64,000 bases of DNA from an uncultured Bacteroides sp. (lineage in GTDB: Bacteria > Bacteroidota > Bacteroidia > Bacteroidales > Bacteroidaceae). Both the position numbers and the translations under genes were made by a program. Of this stretch, positions 54,062 through 63,674 are shown piece by piece. The notes under the pieces are model-generated. The model was not told the DNA's origin, did not search any database, and was given only the letters and a program-made list of their open reading frames with translations. Location: assembly GCA_944321465.1 (NCBI GenBank), contig CALULL010000018.1, positions 1 to 64,000 on the forward strand, written 5' to 3'. Within the stretch, counting starts at the first letter, position 1. The number at the start of each line of letters is the position of its first letter.

Positions 54062-55699
54062 TTATTTAGGCATTTTATAACGATCGCCCGTTTGCCGTGC
54101 ATACTCGTCGAGGAAATCCTGCGGGTATCCCACGCGGATGACACCTGCGGGCTGGCCTATGCTGTTGCGCTCGAACTTCCCGTCCTTCATGCGGCGCACC
54201 ACTCCGTCGTTGTACTTCACCACCAGGAACTCGCCCAGCCGCTTCCATGCGTCCCAAGTGCTCTGGGCCATCTGGTTGGTATATTCGGTCAGCAGGGCTT
54301 TGGCTGCCTCCGGGTCTTTTTCAAGCAGCTGGAGGGCGGCCTGTTCTATGCCGGCCTGCGCGTTGTTAAACGATGTCTCCAGCCCGGCCTGCAAGGCTTT
54401 CACGTCGCCTATCATCAGGTCGTAGCGCGGATATACCATGTTGGACACCCAGTTGAACACCCAGAAAGACGAGTTCCAGGAGAACGTGATGTAGTCGGCA
54501 CCATCCACCCGCGTGTAGCACACCGGCACCTTGTCCGTACAGCAGTACACCGGGGTAAACACAGCCATGTTGGCATCATCCACACCAAACCACAACACGC
54601 CGCCCACGGCATCGGGCAGGTTGTCCCGCATCTGGGCCACGAACACAAAGCCCGACTGCTGCGTCGAGATGGGGCGTTCGTGGAAGTACTCCACTCCCTC
54701 GGACTCAAACCCCAGCGGAGACAGGCGGTAGGGCGAGTGGTAGGGCCCTGCTCCGAAGTCCTTGCTCAGGTCGAGCGGCGTGCCCTCGTAATGGTCGCGC
54801 ATGGCATCCTTCACGTCCTGCACCGACACCTTGCGGTTGGGCTTCACATACAGCGGCATCGGCTCGTCCGTCTCGCCCAGTATGTAGGGGAGATACTCGT
54901 TGCCATAGTCCGTAAACATGTTGAAGTAGCTCCACACGCGGGCCTCGCACTGCCGCCGTTCGCTGAAGCCCAGCGGGGCATAGGCTCTTGAGAAGCTGAA
55001 GTCCTTGTTCACGCCGTCGAAGTAACCCTTTTCGCGGGCAAACGATATCACGTCGGGAGAATAGATGCAGTTCTCTTTGTCGTTCAGGTCAAACTGATGA
55101 ATGCGGCTGTGGTTGGCATGTGCCGAGATGCAGTCGTCGGGCATACGGACCGCCACCCACACGGCACCGTGCATTCCCGGCCCCTTGCCGATCATTTCCA
55201 TTATCCACACCTCGTTCGGGTCGGCAATCGTAAAGCTTTCGCCGCTGCTGTAGTAGCCATACTTCTGCACCAGGTCTGTCATTACCTTGATGGCCTCGCG
55301 CGCCGAGCGCGAGCGTTGCAGTCCCAAGTATATAAGGCTGCCGTAGTCGATGGTGCCCAGCGTGTCCACCAGCTCGGGCCGTCCGCCGAAGGTCGTTTCA
55401 CCTATTGTCACCTGGAATTCGTTCATGTTGCCTATGACGTTGTACGTCTGCCGGGCCTGCTCTATCTGGCCCAGGTACTTGCCTGTGTCCCATTCGTAGA
55501 TGTCCACCATCGCTCCCTTCTCGTGCACCCCGGCCGGATAATGGTACAGCTCGCCGAAGAGTCCGTAGGAGTCGGCCGAATAGGAGACGATGGTCGACCC
55601 GTCTGCCGACGCATTCTTACCCACAATCAGGTTTGTGCAGGCAGGCGACTCCACGACAGCCGCCATAACCATAAAAAGAGAAATTGCAATTTTCTTCAT
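54062..55699 (-). CDS. C69-family dipeptidase, secreted
   Basis: 545 residues. N-terminal signal peptide (MKKIAISLFMVMAAVVESPA) after which Cys21 becomes the N-terminal nucleophile (CTNLIVGKNASADGS). This is the Ntn-hydrolase arrangement of peptidase family C69, so maturation exposes the catalytic residue. The IADPNEVWIMEMIGKG and YSSGESF regions are typical. Acts in the periplasm or outside. Possible peptide scavenging. Confidence 0.9.
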   Translation of the reverse strand: MKKIAISLFMVMAAVVESPACTNLIVGKNASADGSTIVSYSADSYGLFGELYHYPAGVHEKGAMVDIYEWDTGKYLGQIEQARQTYNVIGNMNEFQVTIGETTFGGRPELVDTLGTIDYGSLIYLGLQRSRSAREAIKVMTDLVQKYGYYSSGESFTIADPNEVWIMEMIGKGPGMHGAVWVAVRMPDDCISAHANHSRIHQFDLNDKENCIYSPDVISFAREKGYFDGVNKDFSFSRAYAPLGFSERRQCEARVWSYFNMFTDYGNEYLPYILGETDEPMPLYVKPNRKVSVQDVKDAMRDHYEGTPLDLSKDFGAGPYHSPYRLSPLGFESEGVEYFHERPISTQQSGFVFVAQMRDNLPDAVGGVLWFGVDDANMAVFTPVYCCTDKVPVCYTRVDGADYITFSWNSSFWVFNWVSNMVYPRYDLMIGDVKALQAGLETSFNNAQAGIEQAALQLLEKDPEAAKALLTEYTNQMAQSTWDAWKRLGEFLVVKYNDGVVRRMKDGKFERNSIGQPAGVIRVGYPQDFLDEYARQTGDRYKMPK

Positions 55700-56264
55700 T
55701 CCGTTGTTTCTATTAAAATTAAAGTTAATGTTCTCATTTCCGTTTCCCGCCCACCAGCCGCGTCCTCCGCAGCCCGTCGCGTTCCCGCCGTCGGCAGGGC
55801 ATCCGCAAAAGGCTGTCCGGCTTTGTTCTTTGCCGTCGCCGCCCCACCCCTCTCGCTACCGCTGGGAAGCGTTCGGGCCACCATAGGAAGCCGCCCTTGC
55901 TGGCGCACCCGTGCCCGGCCGGTCCGACAGGTGTGCCAGCAAGGGGGAACACCTCTGCCCGTCCGCAACATTCCGCGTGGCAGAAGGCCGACGGACGCAG
56001 CACGGTAAGCGCACGCAAAGTTAAAGAAAAAGGCATACTCTCCAACATCTGCGCTCAGAATATTTGACGCGTTCCTGAAAAGCCCTCCCGCCGCCCGGCA
56101 TTTCCCCATGTGCACCGTCGATGCCCCCTCGGTACTGGTATGCCAATTCCATCCCTCCTGCCAAGCCGGCGCAGCTGCCCAAAACGGCCGCAGGCTGTAC
56201 CTTCCGGCCGCTTGCCCGTGGCCGGAAGACAACGGAACCTGAACGGCACTTTTCGACAGAAAGA
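55700..56264. other. Divergent intergenic region with 22-bp repeats
   Basis: No gene supported. Contains the fourth repeat locus (55904-55966) and other GC-rich stretches with many chance open frames on both strands. Confidence 0.45.
55904..55966 (+). repeat. 22-bp tandem repeat, locus 4
   Basis: Units begin at 55904 (CGCACCCGTGCCC), 55926 (GACAGGTGTGCC) and 55948 (AACACCTCTGCCC). The same period and core as loci 1-3, and again on the same strand. Confidence 0.8.
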
Positions 56265-56296
56265 TTTGGCACATCGGCCGGAAAGGAGTAGCTTTG
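56265..56296 (+). promoter_or_regulatory. Promoter of the type III restriction-modification operon
   Basis: TTTG at 56265-56268, 20 bases, TAGCTTTG at 56289-56296. Transcription near 56303 supports the ATG at 56315 over an upstream frame start at 56294. Confidence 0.8.
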
Positions 56297-56314
56297 CGGA
56301 AAAAGACAAGCGCA

Positions 56315-58087
56315 ATGCCCACACTCAACTGGATAGGAAAGGACAAAGTGACAAACCATCATCTTGAGGTTCCCTTCCGCACACTGACACACTCATACGG
56401 CTTCACGCCCGAAAGCGGACAGAGCCCGACCAAGACCGACAGCGGAAACCTTATAATCCATGGCGACAACCTCGAAGCACTGAAAGCCCTGTTGCCACGA
56501 TACGAAGGGCAGGTGGACTTCATTTACATAGACCCGCCCTACAACACGGGCGAAGAGAAGTGGGCATACAACGACAACGTAAACGACCCGCAAATAAGAA
56601 AATGGCTGGGAGAGATCGTCGGGAAGCAGGGCGAAGACCTCACCCGCCACGACAAATGGCTCTGCATGATGTATCCACGCATGTGCCTGCTGCAAAAGCT
56701 GTTGTCGTCCACGGGGACAATCTGCATTTCCATAAACTTCGTCCACGAGCACGCCCACTTGCGGATGCTCTGTGACGAAATCTTCGGGCAGAACAACTTC
56801 ATCGGGGAGCTGACGTGGGAATCGACCACCCAACCCATCAACTCTGGTTCCGCACGCTTCAACCTCCAGCAAAAAGTAGAACCGATACTGTTCTACGCCA
56901 AAGACAAAACCCGACTTCCACCCTTCGTATTAGAAGAGGCAGACAACGGATTGTGCTATCCGCACCAAGGAAAGTACGGTCCTTGCAGGTACGAAATCAT
57001 CGAAAAATCCAACTCCGGAGAATACGCGCGTCCAACGATGCAGTTCAGCATTCTGGGACAAAGACCTCGAAAGGGGAAGCGATGGCAGATAGGGATGGAT
57101 ACCGCCCAAGAACTGATAAGGCGCAACCGGCTGGAAATAGTGGACGGAATGGTGAAAAAGGCCATATACCCGGAAGACGAGCAGGACAAGCGCAAATACG
57201 TGCCCTTCTGGTCGCACCTGAGCGCAAAAGAGGTCGGGACAGCCCAGAGCGGGAAACGACTGCTCAACACCATCATAGGCCGGGACACGGGATTCGACAC
57301 CGTGAAGCCTCCCCAACTCATCCGTGAACTCCTGAAGCACGTCCGCAAGGATGCCCTCGTCCTCGACTCGTTTGCCGGTTCGGGCACGACCGCCCAGGCC
57401 GTGCTGGAACAAAACGCACACGATGGAGGCCATCGCCACTTCATCCTTGTTGAATCGATGGACTACGCCGAGGACATCACAGCCGAGCGTGTGCGCCGTG
57501 TCATCACGGGCTATCCCCACAAGGAAACGGAACAAGTGGAAATCTATTCGCAGAAACTCACCGCCGCCAACCTGAACCATGCCGACCTGCTGCTGGCCAA
57601 AGCCCGTTCTGTAGCCCAAGCACGGAAAGACGACTTCGCACGCATAAAAGGGCCCACGGTGAAAGACAGTTGCCTGAAGGTGGTTGGCGAAAACACCTAC
57701 GAGAAACGTATGCCCGGCACAGGAGGCGCGTTCGACTATTATGAACTAGGGATGCCCCTCTTCACCGATGACGGATGCCTGAACAACGAAGTCGGTGAAG
57801 AGTACCTGCGCGAATACGTCTACTACACAGAAACCAGAAGACCTCTTCGCCGCAAGCGGCAAGAAGGCAGCGGCAAGTACCTGCTGGATACCAACAACGA
57901 CGTAGGCTACTACTTCTACTACGAAAAAGAACATCCCACTACCCTAAGCCTAAACACGCTGGACATCGTTGTCGAGGAAGCGGCACTCTACGTGGTATAT
58001 GCCGACATCTGCGCCTTGCCCGCCGACAGGCTAAAGAAACTCAACATCGTGTTCAAACAAATCCCACGGGACATGAAGCACTTTTGA
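56315..58087 (+). CDS. mod: Type III restriction-modification DNA methyltransferase (Mod)
   Basis: 590 residues. Adenine-N6 methyltransferase of the beta class: catalytic IDPPYNTG at residues 72-79 comes before the SAM-binding LDSFAGSGTT (about 350-359), with the target-recognition region between (about 160-330). It also provides target recognition for the Res subunit encoded 50 bases downstream. I see no simple-sequence repeat for phase variation. GC content matches the neighbouring chromosome, so the system has probably been resident for long. Confidence 0.9.
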   Translation: MPTLNWIGKDKVTNHHLEVPFRTLTHSYGFTPESGQSPTKTDSGNLIIHGDNLEALKALLPRYEGQVDFIYIDPPYNTGEEKWAYNDNVNDPQIRKWLGEIVGKQGEDLTRHDKWLCMMYPRMCLLQKLLSSTGTICISINFVHEHAHLRMLCDEIFGQNNFIGELTWESTTQPINSGSARFNLQQKVEPILFYAKDKTRLPPFVLEEADNGLCYPHQGKYGPCRYEIIEKSNSGEYARPTMQFSILGQRPRKGKRWQIGMDTAQELIRRNRLEIVDGMVKKAIYPEDEQDKRKYVPFWSHLSAKEVGTAQSGKRLLNTIIGRDTGFDTVKPPQLIRELLKHVRKDALVLDSFAGSGTTAQAVLEQNAHDGGHRHFILVESMDYAEDITAERVRRVITGYPHKETEQVEIYSQKLTAANLNHADLLLAKARSVAQARKDDFARIKGPTVKDSCLKVVGENTYEKRMPGTGGAFDYYELGMPLFTDDGCLNNEVGEEYLREYVYYTETRRPLRRKRQEGSGKYLLDTNNDVGYYFYYEKEHPTTLSLNTLDIVVEEAALYVVYADICALPADRLKKLNIVFKQIPRDMKHF

Positions 58088-58137
58088 CGTGCGCGGGTCC
58101 CGCCACCAGCTTTACACCTTTTTTCTATATATAGCAC

Positions 58138-60750
58138 ATGAGACTGAAAGAGTATCAACAAAACGTCCTGGAAGACCTTGCCGACTTCATCGAGCAGGTA
58201 GACAAGCACCGTCGGCTGGACACGGCTTTTCGCTGCTTCTGGGCCGAAAGAGGAGTGGCAATAGAAACTGCCGAACCGGGAAATTGCCTGCACCCCTACG
58301 ACAACAGCGTCCGGGGTATCCCCAACGTCACGGTGAAGGTGCCTACGGCAGGCGGCAAGACATTCATTGCATGCAACGCGCTGCGCACCATCTTCGACCG
58401 AATGCCTTTGGGCAAACCTCAAGTCGTGGCCTGGTTCGTCCCCTCGGACACCCTGCTGAAACAGACCTACCAGCGCCTGAGTGACAGTCTGCATCCCTAC
58501 CGCCAGTGCCTTGACAGGCTCTTTGGCGGTGCAGTCCAGGTAATAGACAAGGAAGCAGCCCTGTCCGGCATGGGAATGAAGCCGGACAAGATACGCGGGC
58601 ACCTGACGATTTTGGTACTAAGCGTACAGTCGTTCGCCTCCAACAACAAGGAAGACCGCCGCGTATATCGCGAAAATGAACGCCTTGCCGAGTATGCCCG
58701 CTTGTACGACCAACAGACGAAACAGGTGAAAGGAGCCGACAAAACAAGCTTGATACAGGTGCTTTCCTATCTGAACCCGGTAACTATCATCGACGAGAGC
58801 CATAACTTCGAGGCCGACCTGCGGGTGGAGATGCTCAACGACCTCAACCCCTGCTTTATCCTCGACCTCACGGCTACCCCCCGCAAGCACAGCAACATCA
58901 TCAGCTTTGTCGACGCGGCAAAACTGAAGCAAGACAATATGGTGAAGCTGCCCGTAATCGTCTACAACCACCAATCGACAAACGACGTTATAGCCAAAGC
59001 AGTAAACCTAAGGTGTAGCCTGGAACGTCAAGCCACCCGGCAAGAAGCTGCCAGAGGCCGGTACATCCGCCCGATTGTACTATTCCAAGCTCAGCCGAAC
59101 AGAGACGATGACAACATCACGTTCGACCGAATAAAACAAAAGCTGGTAGAGGCTGGCATACCCGAAGAACAAATAAAGATAAAAACAGCTCAGTATGACG
59201 AACTGAAAGGACTTGACCTGATGAGCCGGGACTGCCCCGTGCGCTACATTGTCACCGTCAACGCCCTGAAGGAAGGCTGGGACTGCCCCTTCGCTTATAT
59301 TCTGGCCTCGCTGGCCAACAAATCTTCGCGTATAGACGTGGAACAGATACTGGGACGCGTCCTGCGACTGCCCTACACGGAGCAACACCGTCCCGAACTG
59401 CTCAATCTGTCCTACGTGTTCACTGCTTCCAACGACTTCCGGCATACCGTCGAGTCCATCATCAGCAGCCTCAACCGGGCAGGTTTCAGCAAGCGAGACT
59501 ACCGCATCCCCGACACGCAAGAAACAGTCCCACCAGCCGAAACCACTCCACGCCATCACACACCGCCATCGCTGTTTGCCAACGACGCAGGCAGCAATAG
59601 CGACCTCACAATGGAGCCCGACATCATAAAAGCGCACATAGATGCCAATGACGAAACAAACGACATAAAAGAATTGGAACGAATGGCAGCAACAGTCAGT
59701 GCCCAATACGAAGACGAACTGCGACAAGCGAGGACCGACAACATCCCAAGCGACCTCCTGTCCATGATAAAACGACGCGAAATAAAGGCAGTCTTCAAGG
59801 AAGAAGCTGCCCAAATATCCTTGCCACGGTTTGTCACAAGGACTAAGACCTCTTCCCTCTTTTCTGTCAAAGGAGAGGATGTGCTGATGGACAAGTCTAT
59901 GCTCTCCGAGGGTTTCGACCTGAGTCTGGCTGACAAAGACATCAGCTTCACCCGGACCGAGGCCGAAGCCCGCCTCATAGACCTCGACGAACAAAACGAA
60001 TACGTACCGGTAGCCAAAAACATACCCGAGCAAGAGATGAAAATCCTGCTGCAACAGTTCAACCGGATACCTACCACAGAGGGCAAGCGGAAGCAACTCA
60101 GCCAGAAGATAGCACGCAGCATCCAGATAAACGAAATCGCTGCCCCCGCGATAGTGCAGTACATAAAAGATGTGCTCTCACGTTTCGACGATGCAGAACT
60201 ATCGGAAATGATGGCCTTTGAATATGAAACGGCCAATGCCTTCAAGAGCAAAATCCGTTCTCAGCTGGCCTTGTACCGCGAAAAGAAGTTCAACGAGATG
60301 ATTGACACCGGCGAGATACGCTGCGCCATGCCCTATCATTTTCCCGAACATATCAACAGCCGCACTTCGTCTCAGAGCGCGTTCAAAGGCTTATACACGG
60401 AAGAAGAAGGCAACATGAACGACTTTGAGTACCGGGTTATCAATGCCGTGGCCAATTTGGACAATGTGAGGTTCTGGCATCGCAACCCCGAACGTTCAGG
60501 CTTCGCCATCAACGGTTTCATCAACCACTATCCCGACTTCATTGTACATCTGGGCAGTGGCCGGACCGTCCTCATTGAGACCAAAGGCGACGACCGAGAC
60601 AATAGCAACAGCCGTCTCAAAATAGCCCTTGGACAGAAATGGGCCAGCAAGGCAGGAGATATGTACCGCTATTTCATGGTGTTCAATACTTTGGAAGTCC
60701 CTGGAGCACTCAAGTTGACCCAGCTGCTTGAACGCCTGCAGAAAATGTGA
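58138..60750 (+). CDS. res: Type III restriction enzyme, Res subunit
   Basis: 870 residues. SF2 helicase domain with Walker A PTAGGKTFIA (about 69-78), the DEAH-like DESHNFE (about 218-224), TATPRKHSNII, LKEGWDCPFAYILASL and QILGRVLRLPY (motif VI). The C-terminus has a PD-(D/E)XK nuclease (HYPDFIVHLG then VLIETKGDD, about 797-819). With Mod it cuts DNA bearing unmethylated, inversely oriented sites after ATP-driven movement. Both motifs are intact, so the enzyme is probably active. Confidence 0.92.
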   Translation: MRLKEYQQNVLEDLADFIEQVDKHRRLDTAFRCFWAERGVAIETAEPGNCLHPYDNSVRGIPNVTVKVPTAGGKTFIACNALRTIFDRMPLGKPQVVAWFVPSDTLLKQTYQRLSDSLHPYRQCLDRLFGGAVQVIDKEAALSGMGMKPDKIRGHLTILVLSVQSFASNNKEDRRVYRENERLAEYARLYDQQTKQVKGADKTSLIQVLSYLNPVTIIDESHNFEADLRVEMLNDLNPCFILDLTATPRKHSNIISFVDAAKLKQDNMVKLPVIVYNHQSTNDVIAKAVNLRCSLERQATRQEAARGRYIRPIVLFQAQPNRDDDNITFDRIKQKLVEAGIPEEQIKIKTAQYDELKGLDLMSRDCPVRYIVTVNALKEGWDCPFAYILASLANKSSRIDVEQILGRVLRLPYTEQHRPELLNLSYVFTASNDFRHTVESIISSLNRAGFSKRDYRIPDTQETVPPAETTPRHHTPPSLFANDAGSNSDLTMEPDIIKAHIDANDETNDIKELERMAATVSAQYEDELRQARTDNIPSDLLSMIKRREIKAVFKEEAAQISLPRFVTRTKTSSLFSVKGEDVLMDKSMLSEGFDLSLADKDISFTRTEAEARLIDLDEQNEYVPVAKNIPEQEMKILLQQFNRIPTTEGKRKQLSQKIARSIQINEIAAPAIVQYIKDVLSRFDDAELSEMMAFEYETANAFKSKIRSQLALYREKKFNEMIDTGEIRCAMPYHFPEHINSRTSSQSAFKGLYTEEEGNMNDFEYRVINAVANLDNVRFWHRNPERSGFAINGFINHYPDFIVHLGSGRTVLIETKGDDRDNSNSRLKIALGQKWASKAGDMYRYFMVFNTLEVPGALKLTQLLERLQKM

Positions 60751-61220
60751 CGGCGCACTTCAGAACCTGTGGCAGCCGCTACCCGTGACAGTATTGGATA
60801 AAGAATTTCGATGAAAAGACGGTAATAAAGTTTTATAAAACAGGACCCGCTTCCGCCTTGTGTCGGGCAAGAGGGCATCTTGTGTCGGATTAGATGCTAT
60901 CTTGTGCCGGATTAGGCTGGCTCTTGTAAGAGGCCACCAGAAAGCAACTGATGTACAGCAGAATACGCAGCGAAAGAAAGGAAAGCGGCCAGGGAAAGAA
61001 AACTTTTTACAAACAACAAGCTTCCCGGCTAAGACGGACTCCCAACGACGGCGAGGCTTGGCAAACATGACAGGACACAGGGCTTAGTATCCTCCCCTTT
61101 ATATCATTTTCACACTTCCGGCGGACATTTCTGCTCAATAACACATGCAGACGTACGGCCGAAATGGCGGGAATTTACTAACATTGCGGCATGTTTAACC
61201 CCTAAAGAGAATTATCAACT
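60751..61220. other. Gap between res and ald
   Basis: Holds the 22-base-period repeat at 60857. A weak TAACATTG -7-like box lies at 61179-61186 before ald. No gene or RNA recognised. Confidence 0.45.
60857..60928 (+). repeat. 22-bp tandem repeat with a different consensus, locus 5
   Basis: CTTGTGTCGGGC at 60857, CTTGTGTCGGATTAG at 60879, CTTGTGCCGGATTAG at 60901 and a truncated CTTGT at 60923 are exactly 22 bases apart. The core differs from loci 1-4, but the period is the same. Confidence 0.8.
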
Positions 61221-62327
61221 ATGATCATCGGAGTTCCTAAGGAAATCAAGAACAATGAGAACCGGGTAGGGATGACACCCGCAGGAGTAGCAGAACTGGT
61301 TAAAGGCGGTCATACCGTCTACGTACAGCACAACGCAGGCCAAAACAGCGGTTTTCCCGACGAGGCCTACACGAATGTCGGCGCACAAATACTGCCGACC
61401 ATAGAAGAGACCTACGCCATTGCCGACATGATAGTGAAGGTCAAAGAACCGATTGCTCCCGAATACAAACTGATCAGGGCTCAGCAGACTGTGTTCACGT
61501 ACTTCCACTTTGCCGCCGACCGCACACTGACCGAAGCCATGATAGCTTCGGGTGCCGTCTGTATTGCCTACGAGACGGTGGAAAAGGCCGACCGTTCACT
61601 GCCCCTGCTCATCCCTATGAGCGAAGTGGCAGGACGCATGTCCGTGCAAGAGGGAGCACGCTTCCTGGAAAAGCCGCAAGGCGGACGGGGCATCCTGCTG
61701 GGGGGGGTCCCCGGGGTACGTCCGGCACGTGTACTGGTTCTTGGAGGTGGCACAGTGGGGACAAATGCCGCGCTGATGGCCGCCGGACTGGGAGCCGAGG
61801 TGACCATCACCGACATCTCGCTGCCCCGCCTGCGGTATCTCAGCGAGGTCATGCCCCGCAACGTGAAGACGCTCTATTCGTCGCACCACAACATCTGCGA
61901 GGAACTTCCCACGACAGACCTGGTTATCGGTTCCGTCCTGATACCGGGGGACAAAGCTCCACACCTCATCAGCCACGATATGCTAAGACTGATGCGCCCC
62001 GGAACCGTCCTGGTAGACGTTGCCATCGACCAAGGAGGCTGCTTTGAGACCTCGCATCCCACCACTCACAGCGAACCGACATACGAGGTCGACGGCATTG
62101 TCCACTACGCCGTGGCCAACATCCCGGGAGCCGTCCCCAACACGTCCACGCTGGCCCTAACCAATGCCACCTTGCCTTACGTCATCGCGCTGGCCAACAA
62201 AGGCTGGCAGAAAGCCTGCCGCGAAGACCATGCTCTCTCATTGGGACTCAACGTTGTGAACGGCAAGGTGACCTACCACGCCGTCGCCGATGTCTTCGGC
62301 CTGAAGTACGAGCCGGTTGAACTGTAA
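61221..62327 (+). CDS. ald: Alanine dehydrogenase
   Basis: 368 residues. NAD-dependent interconversion of alanine and pyruvate plus ammonia. N-terminal [20 protein letters not shown], Rossmann motif [14 protein letters not shown] near residue 171, [13 protein letters not shown], and the catalytic His in YFHFAAD. Length is exact for the family. No partner gene. Confidence 0.94.
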   Translation: MIIGVPKEIKNNENRVGMTPAGVAELVKGGHTVYVQHNAGQNSGFPDEAYTNVGAQILPTIEETYAIADMIVKVKEPIAPEYKLIRAQQTVFTYFHFAADRTLTEAMIASGAVCIAYETVEKADRSLPLLIPMSEVAGRMSVQEGARFLEKPQGGRGILLGGVPGVRPARVLVLGGGTVGTNAALMAAGLGAEVTITDISLPRLRYLSEVMPRNVKTLYSSHHNICEELPTTDLVIGSVLIPGDKAPHLISHDMLRLMRPGTVLVDVAIDQGGCFETSHPTTHSEPTYEVDGIVHYAVANIPGAVPNTSTLALTNATLPYVIALANKGWQKACREDHALSLGLNVVNGKVTYHAVADVFGLKYEPVEL

Positions 62328-62552
62328 GACCGCCCTGCCTGCCCAGACCGATGGAGGGGGCATCTCCGCCGTCAGGAGGCAACGAAGTTCTCCGCACTTG
62401 TCAAAAGGAGGTCTTGGAAGAACACAAACGTCAGGAGCTGCGCCACACATACGCGACGCAGCTCCTGATTTGTTATACGCCCGACCCTTGCCGCCCCCTC
62501 CTTGCCCGCAAGGCAGGACAAGGCGGCGGGAGAGGAAGTGCTTCCGCCCTCT

Positions 62553-63641
62553 TCAGCCATTCACGATGCTCATCTGTATCCTGACGCTTTCCTCGTGTAT
62601 GGCTTCGAATATCGTCTTGACAAAATCGGGTGTCATGCCCAGCTGTTCGCCCTGGGCAGCCCGCTTGTTCAGAATTTCGTTGTAGCGGTTTGTCTGCAAT
62701 ACCGTCATGTCATGTTCTTTCTTGTAGGTGCCTATCTCGTTGGCAATGCGCATCCGCCTGGCCAGTTCCTGTATCAGGTTATTGTCGCATTCGTCGATTT
62801 GCTTGCGCAGCTCGTTGAGGTTCTCAGTAGTCTGGTTCTCCTTGCGTATGACGAGCAGGTTCAAGATGTAGTCCAGCACGGCAGGCGTGACCTGCTGGAA
62901 GGCATCGCTCCAAGCCTTGTCGGGGTCGCAATGGCTCTCGACGATGAGACCGTCGAAACCCAAGTCCATAGCCTGCTGCGAGAGAGGCGCAATCAGCTCG
63001 CGCTTACCCCCCATGTGGCTCGGGTCGCATATGATGGGCAGCCGAGGGATGCGGCGGCGCAGCTCGATGGGGATGTGCCACTGGGGGACGTTGCGGTAAA
63101 TCTTCTTCTCGTAGGACGAGAAGCCCCGGTGTATGGCAGCCAGCCGTTTCAGTCCGGCCTGATTGATGCGCTCCAAGGCCCCAATCCACAGTTCGAGGTC
63201 GGGATTGACGGGGTTCTTCACCAGCACCGGCACATCCACTCCCCGCAGAGCGTCGGCAATCTCCTGCATGGCAAAGGGGTTGGCGGTGGTACGCGCCCCT
63301 ATCCACAGCACATCGACACCCGCCTTCAGGCATTCGTAAACGTGCTTGGCCGTAGCCACTTCCGTGGCAACCAGCATCCCGGTCTCGCTACGCACCTCTT
63401 TCAGCCAGGCCAGCCCCTGCACGCCCACGCCCTCGAAGCACCCGGGCTTGGTGCGTGGCTTCCAGATGCCCGCGCGGAAAATCCGAATGCCCTTGTCGGC
63501 CAGTTCGCGTGCTGTCTGCATCACTTGTTCTTCGGTCTCGGCACTGCACGGCCCCGCAATGACAAACGGGCGCCGCAGTTCCATGCCAGGCAAGCCAAGA
63601 GGCTCCAATTCAAGTTCCATAGTCGTTTCTTTCATTTTCAT
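62553..63641 (-). CDS. DAHP synthase fused to chorismate mutase
   Basis: 362 residues. Residues about 15-270 are a type I-beta (KDO8P synthase-like) 3-deoxy-7-phosphoheptulonate synthase (FVIAGPCSAET, RAGIWKPRTKP, CDPSHMGGKREL), which condenses PEP and erythrose 4-phosphate. From about 275 on there is a small all-helical AroQ-type chorismate mutase (LNELRKQIDECDNNLIQELA then RRMRIANEIGTYK). The fusion allows feedback control of the entry step by the mutase domain. Prephenate dehydratase lies upstream in the same operon. Confidence 0.92.
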   Translation of the reverse strand: MKMKETTMELELEPLGLPGMELRRPFVIAGPCSAETEEQVMQTARELADKGIRIFRAGIWKPRTKPGCFEGVGVQGLAWLKEVRSETGMLVATEVATAKHVYECLKAGVDVLWIGARTTANPFAMQEIADALRGVDVPVLVKNPVNPDLELWIGALERINQAGLKRLAAIHRGFSSYEKKIYRNVPQWHIPIELRRRIPRLPIICDPSHMGGKRELIAPLSQQAMDLGFDGLIVESHCDPDKAWSDAFQQVTPAVLDYILNLLVIRKENQTTENLNELRKQIDECDNNLIQELARRMRIANEIGTYKKEHDMTVLQTNRYNEILNKRAAQGEQLGMTPDFVKTIFEAIHEESVRIQMSIVNG

Positions 63642-63674
63642 TCCATTGGTTGTATTTGTTCCATTTGTTTCTTC

